A stretch of DNA of 64,000 bases from Microbispora hainanensis (lineage in GTDB: Bacteria; Actinomycetota; Actinomycetes; Streptosporangiales; Streptosporangiaceae): contig NZ_CP108086.1 of the NCBI RefSeq assembly GCF_036186745.1, positions 620,001-684,000 on the forward strand, in the 5' to 3' direction. The stretch's first letter is position 1, and every line of letters begins with the position of its first letter. The translations under genes were made by a program, and so were the position numbers. The notes beneath the pieces are model-generated. The model saw only the letters and a program-made list of their open reading frames with translations, ran no database searches and was not told the origin of the DNA. Positions 61,268 through 64,000 of this stretch are shown in pieces.

Positions 61268-62110
61268 TCAGCCGTACCGGCCGCTGCCGCAGGCGACCTG
61301 GCCTCCGATCATGGAGAAGAGCCCGAACACCGCCATGATCTCGTGGTAGTCGTCGGTGGTGAACTCGGTGTGCCGAGTTCCGGCGAGCCGTACGCCGGGC
61401 ACGATCGAGCAGGCCGCGGCGATGGCGGTGGAGTTCCACTCCACACCGAGCGTGTACGGCGGCTCGACCACGTAGGGCCGGAAATCGGACAGCCTGCCCA
61501 GGGCACGGGCCGCGGCCTCGCGAATGCGCCGCGAGGCGACGGCCGGGGGCAGCAGCTCGGCGGAGAACTTGTCGATGCCCTTCTTCACGGCGACCGTCTC
61601 GACGTCGCCGAGCAGTTCCCTGGCCTCCTCGCACACCGCCTCGTCACCGGTGACGAGGGCGACCGGCACGCCCAGCGAGCCCGCGAAGCCGGCCACGATC
61701 CGGGTCTCGCCGCAGACCTCGCCGTTCAGGTAGACGTTCTGGATCTCCTTGCCCATCCACGTGTGGTTGAGCACCCCGTGCGGCACCCCGGCCCGTGCGT
61801 GATAACCCGCGAAGCAGGCGGCGTCCATGCCGGCGACGAGGCCCTGACCCATGCGGTGCGGCTTGCCCGGCCCCCTGATCAGCGTGGCGCGCTCGTCCAG
61901 CAGGTCGATCCTGAGGTTCTTGGTGGACCCGTGGGCGTCGTTCACCAGCACGGACGCGGCGCCCGCGTCGAAGGCGCCCTGGATCACCGCGTTGGCGTCG
62001 CCGGTCATCAGCTCGCAGCCGCGCTCGTATCCGCGGCCCCCGAGGTGCATCTCCTCGGGGTCGGTCAGCCCGGTGACCCCCTCCATGTCCACCGACAGGT
62101 AGATCTTCAT
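61268..62110 (-). CDS. M55-family D-aminopeptidase (DppA-like)
   Basis: The 280-aa zinc peptidase begins MKIYLSVDMEGVTGLTDPEE with metal ligands Asp8 and Glu10. It has VNDAHGSTKN, GYHARAGVPHGVLNHTWMG, VYLNGEVCGET and VTGDEAVCEEARELLG. Bacillus DppA hydrolyses D-Ala-containing dipeptides. The ATG overlaps the stop of the PP-loop gene by 3-4 nt (ATGA), so the two are coupled. No dpp transporter genes are next to it. Confidence 0.88.
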   Translation of the reverse strand: MKIYLSVDMEGVTGLTDPEEMHLGGRGYERGCELMTGDANAVIQGAFDAGAASVLVNDAHGSTKNLRIDLLDERATLIRGPGKPHRMGQGLVAGMDAACFAGYHARAGVPHGVLNHTWMGKEIQNVYLNGEVCGETRIVAGFAGSLGVPVALVTGDEAVCEEARELLGDVETVAVKKGIDKFSAELLPPAVASRRIREAAARALGRLSDFRPYVVEPPYTLGVEWNSTAIAAACSIVPGVRLAGTRHTEFTTDDYHEIMAVFGLFSMIGGQVACGSGRYG

Positions 62111-63333
62111 ATCGCCGCCCATGCCTCCACCTGGCGCTGCTCGTCCGCGGTCATGAGCCCGACCTGCTCCCGCATGTACGCGCCGACTCGTTCGCGCCAG
62201 GGCTCCGGCGTCTCGTCGATCGAGGGCGGGTAACAGCGGTCCATCCAGCGGGTGGACTCGACAGTCGCCTTGAGGTACTCCGCCGCCTTCGCGAACGGTG
62301 TGTCCTCGATCCCCGGCACCCGCGCGCAGCCGTACTCGATCGTCTCCTGGCCAGAGTACGGCGGCGGCTGCTGCCAGGCGCGTGCGGGGACCGACCGGGC
62401 GGTGAGCGTCGTCGTGATCGGCCGCCCCTCGACGGCGGCGAGGATCAGCTCCTTGCGCAGGCACTTGCCGCACTTCCGGCATGGTCCCGAGGCGTCGCCC
62501 CGCAGGCACCAGCGCACCAGGTGCGCGAGATCGGAGCCCAGCGCCATGCGCATGGTCACGGGCTCGCTCACGCCCCCGACCGGGAGCACCAGCGGGAGCC
62601 CCGCGGCCGCGTACAGCGGGGCCCATTTCCCCTGCGGCGCCCACATGGGGTTGTCCGGGGTGTAGCGGTTGACGTAGCGGTCGCTGCCGAGCCAGCGCGA
62701 CCCGATCTCGTAGCCCAGCGCGACGCCGCCGAGGTCGAGGAGGTCGGCGAGGAGCAGCGCCCCCACCGTGACGGCGTGGTGCTCGGGGAAGCCGGGCCGG
62801 GGACGGCTCAGCAGGAACTCCAGGTCCGACTGGGCGATGTGGAGTTCGCGGCCGGTCTGCCGGGCGAGCTGGGCCAGCACGTCCGAGCGGTAGTGCGTCC
62901 ACCGGTTGGGCACCCGGGGGTGACTGACCCGCTGGAAGTGCACGAACGGCGCGTCGGGGAACATCGCGGCCACCGCCATCGAGTCGGCGCCCCCGCTGTA
63001 GGAGATGGCGAGGCGGGTGCCGCGCCTGGCGTCCGCCCCGACCGGCCCGGCGTCCACGCCCCACGCCGTACGGAACGCCTCGGCGAGCCCGGCGGAGATC
63101 GGCCGGTCGAAGGTCACCCGCCGCCTGGTCCACGGCGCGACGACGGTCCACGCCGCGACCGCGAGCAGGTCGGGATGGGGGGACGCGCCGGCGTCCCCTG
63201 TCCGGACGTGGCAGGAGTTGGTCCGCAGTTCGACGGGGTGGCCGTCGGTGCAGGCCCCCGTCGTCTCGTCCTCCGGGTCGAGCCGGAAGACCAGCCGCCA
63301 CACGTCCGCGTCACGCGTCCATCGCACCCGCAC
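62107..63333 (-). CDS. PP-loop ATP pyrophosphatase of unknown role
   Basis: The 408-aa protein has an N-terminal domain (about 1-105), then the PP-loop SYSGGADSMAVAAM (about 111-124) of N-type ATP pyrophosphatases. A Cys-x2-Cys-x2-Cys motif (PCRKCGKCLRKEL, about 285-297) resembles an iron-sulfur or zinc site. The enzyme probably adenylates a substrate. It may belong to the DUF6395-like group, which I name only from motif memory. It starts 6 nt after the small helical gene and couples to the M55 gene. GTG start. Confidence 0.75.
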   Translation of the reverse strand: MRVRWTRDADVWRLVFRLDPEDETTGACTDGHPVELRTNSCHVRTGDAGASPHPDLLAVAAWTVVAPWTRRRVTFDRPISAGLAEAFRTAWGVDAGPVGADARRGTRLAISYSGGADSMAVAAMFPDAPFVHFQRVSHPRVPNRWTHYRSDVLAQLARQTGRELHIAQSDLEFLLSRPRPGFPEHHAVTVGALLLADLLDLGGVALGYEIGSRWLGSDRYVNRYTPDNPMWAPQGKWAPLYAAAGLPLVLPVGGVSEPVTMRMALGSDLAHLVRWCLRGDASGPCRKCGKCLRKELILAAVEGRPITTTLTARSVPARAWQQPPPYSGQETIEYGCARVPGIEDTPFAKAAEYLKATVESTRWMDRCYPPSIDETPEPWRERVGAYMREQVGLMTADEQRQVEAWAAI

Positions 63334-63339
63334 GACCGG

Positions 63340-63708
63340 TCACCCCGCCCGCCCGGGAGCGCCCACCCGCGCCGACAGGTCGTCGATCGCCTGCCAGATG
63401 CGCATCTCGTTCTGCAGCAGCGTGTCCACCGCCGCAGCGATCTCGGTGGCCAGCCGGTGCGCCTCGGCCGCCTTGGGGTCGGCGGCCGGGGTGGGCGCGG
63501 CGGCCGGTTTCACCGGCGCCGTGGAGATCCGCCGCAGCCGGTCGACCTCCTCACGCAGCCCCACGACCTCGCGGCGGAGCATCTGGACCTCCCAGATGGC
63601 GTCCTTCAGGTCCTGCCGGTGATCGGGTTTGGTGACGTATCGAGAGTCGAGCCGGGACAGCAGCGCCCGGCGCAGCCGTGACAGGCCCAGCACTCGCAAC
63701 CGCATCAT
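63340..63708 (-). CDS. Small helical (coiled-coil) protein
   Basis: The 122-aa protein has a basic N-terminus (MMRLRVLGLSRLRRALLSRL), a heptad-like helix (IWEVQMLRREVVGLREEVDRLRRI), a Pro/Ala linker and a second helix (AHRLATEIAAAVDTLLQNEM, then RIWQAIDDL). The start at 63708 was chosen because a TATCGT-like box ends 8 nt upstream. An ATG at 63768 would add 20 residues. It is first in the operon with the PP-loop and M55 genes. No family recognised. Confidence 0.65.
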   Translation of the reverse strand: MMRLRVLGLSRLRRALLSRLDSRYVTKPDHRQDLKDAIWEVQMLRREVVGLREEVDRLRRISTAPVKPAAAPTPAADPKAAEAHRLATEIAAAVDTLLQNEMRIWQAIDDLSARVGAPGRAG

Positions 63709-63841
63709 GGACCGCCACGATAGTGGCATTTTGGAGCGTTTCTTGACGCAAAATTTGAAGTCGCTCAAAGGACCCTGGGAAGCCGCGATAAGGCCGGTTC
63801 GCGTCGGTCGCGCCTCTCACCACGCAATACAGTCGGCGGTT

Positions 63842-64000
63842 GTGCTTTACGGCAGATCGGCGGAGACGGCCGCGATAGACGACCTGATCGCCCGGGCCGG
63901 GAAGGGTCAGGGCGGCGCGCTCGTGCTGCGCGGCGAGGCCGGTGCGGGCAAGACGGCGCTGCTCGACCTGGCGGCCTCCCGCGGCGCGCCCATGCGCGTG
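63842..64000 (+). CDS. LuxR/LAL-type regulator, N-terminal part (cut by window end)
   Basis: The first 53 codons read LYGRSAETAAIDDLIARAGK, then the Walker A GEAGAGKTALLDLAA. This is the AAA_16 ATPase start of large LuxR-family (LAL) activators; the C-terminal helix-turn-helix would lie outside the window. The GTG is 8 nt after TACAGT (63828-63833), consistent with a leaderless transcript, and faces the small helical gene divergently. Confidence 0.7.
   Translation, partial: MLYGRSAETAAIDDLIARAGKGQGGALVLRGEAGAGKTALLDLAASRGAPMRV

Overview
This is about 64 kb of very GC-rich DNA with dense, often overlapping genes. GTG or TTG starts are common, and many genes begin 6-8 nt after a TANNNT-like -10 box, which suggests leaderless mRNAs. 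The gene content fits an aerobic, mycelial actinobacterium: Lsr2-type DNA-binding domain, DUF1707-FHA protein, Ser/Thr kinases, gatCAB, a cellulase behind a CebR/CelR box. The order cimA, ilvE, leuB, serA, ilvC-ilvN-ilvB, gatB/A/C, ligA, mnmA, cysteine desulfurase, etfA/etfB is a shuffled form of a block conserved in Mycobacterium and Streptomyces. I infer the order Streptosporangiales (Microbispora, Nonomuraea or Streptosporangium relatives). No rRNA, tRNA, insertion sequence, prophage or CRISPR array was seen.

Region 1 (1-18.6 kb) is branched-chain amino acid and serine synthesis on the minus strand: cimA (cut by the window start), ilvE, leuB, serA and the ilvB-ilvN-ilvC operon. Two of these units have transcription attenuators. 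A leader peptide with Leu-Leu-Ile-Ile precedes cimA, and one with Ile-Leu-Val-Val-Leu precedes ilvB. Each is followed by a GC-rich hairpin and then a U-tailed terminator. Plus-strand genes in between encode an O-methyltransferase, secreted proteins (including a CAP-domain protein), an SseB-like protein, a GPH-type sugar symporter, a DUF1707-FHA protein and a DacB-type D,D-carboxypeptidase. A ROK regulator lies on the minus strand.

Region 2 (18.9-34 kb) has two large membrane GGDEF-EAL proteins, a D-2-hydroxyacid dehydrogenase, a PQQ-type sugar dehydrogenase lipoprotein, a VanW-family protein and the gatC-gatA-gatB operon. The gat operon is interrupted between gatA and gatB by a translationally coupled pair: an OLD-like AAA ATPase and a TOPRIM/DUF4276-type protein. 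I consider this the most interesting candidate system here.

Region 3 (34-43.8 kb) holds a CebR-box controlled GH6-CBM2 cellulase, an ERCC4-nuclease/Lsr2-domain fusion, a PhzF-like protein, a DNA ligase LigA with ten N-terminal heptad repeats, a MetE-C-like methionine synthase and an MBL-fold hydrolase. The last two start 19 bp apart and share an overlapping -10 box. mnmA follows.

Region 4 (43.9-53.5 kb) has an accessory block (DUF695-like protein, Rieske-DUF2231 protein, hemerythrin, LysR remnant, RidA) between mnmA and the cysteine desulfurase. Then come a TetR regulator with a palindromic operator and its MFS transporter, a zinc alcohol dehydrogenase and etfB-etfA.

Region 5 (53.8-64 kb) contains a lipoprotein, three tandem Ser/Thr kinases, a YbaK-like deacylase and a coupled three-gene operon (small helical protein, PP-loop ATP pyrophosphatase, M55 D-aminopeptidase). 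The start of a LuxR/LAL-type regulator is cut by the window end.
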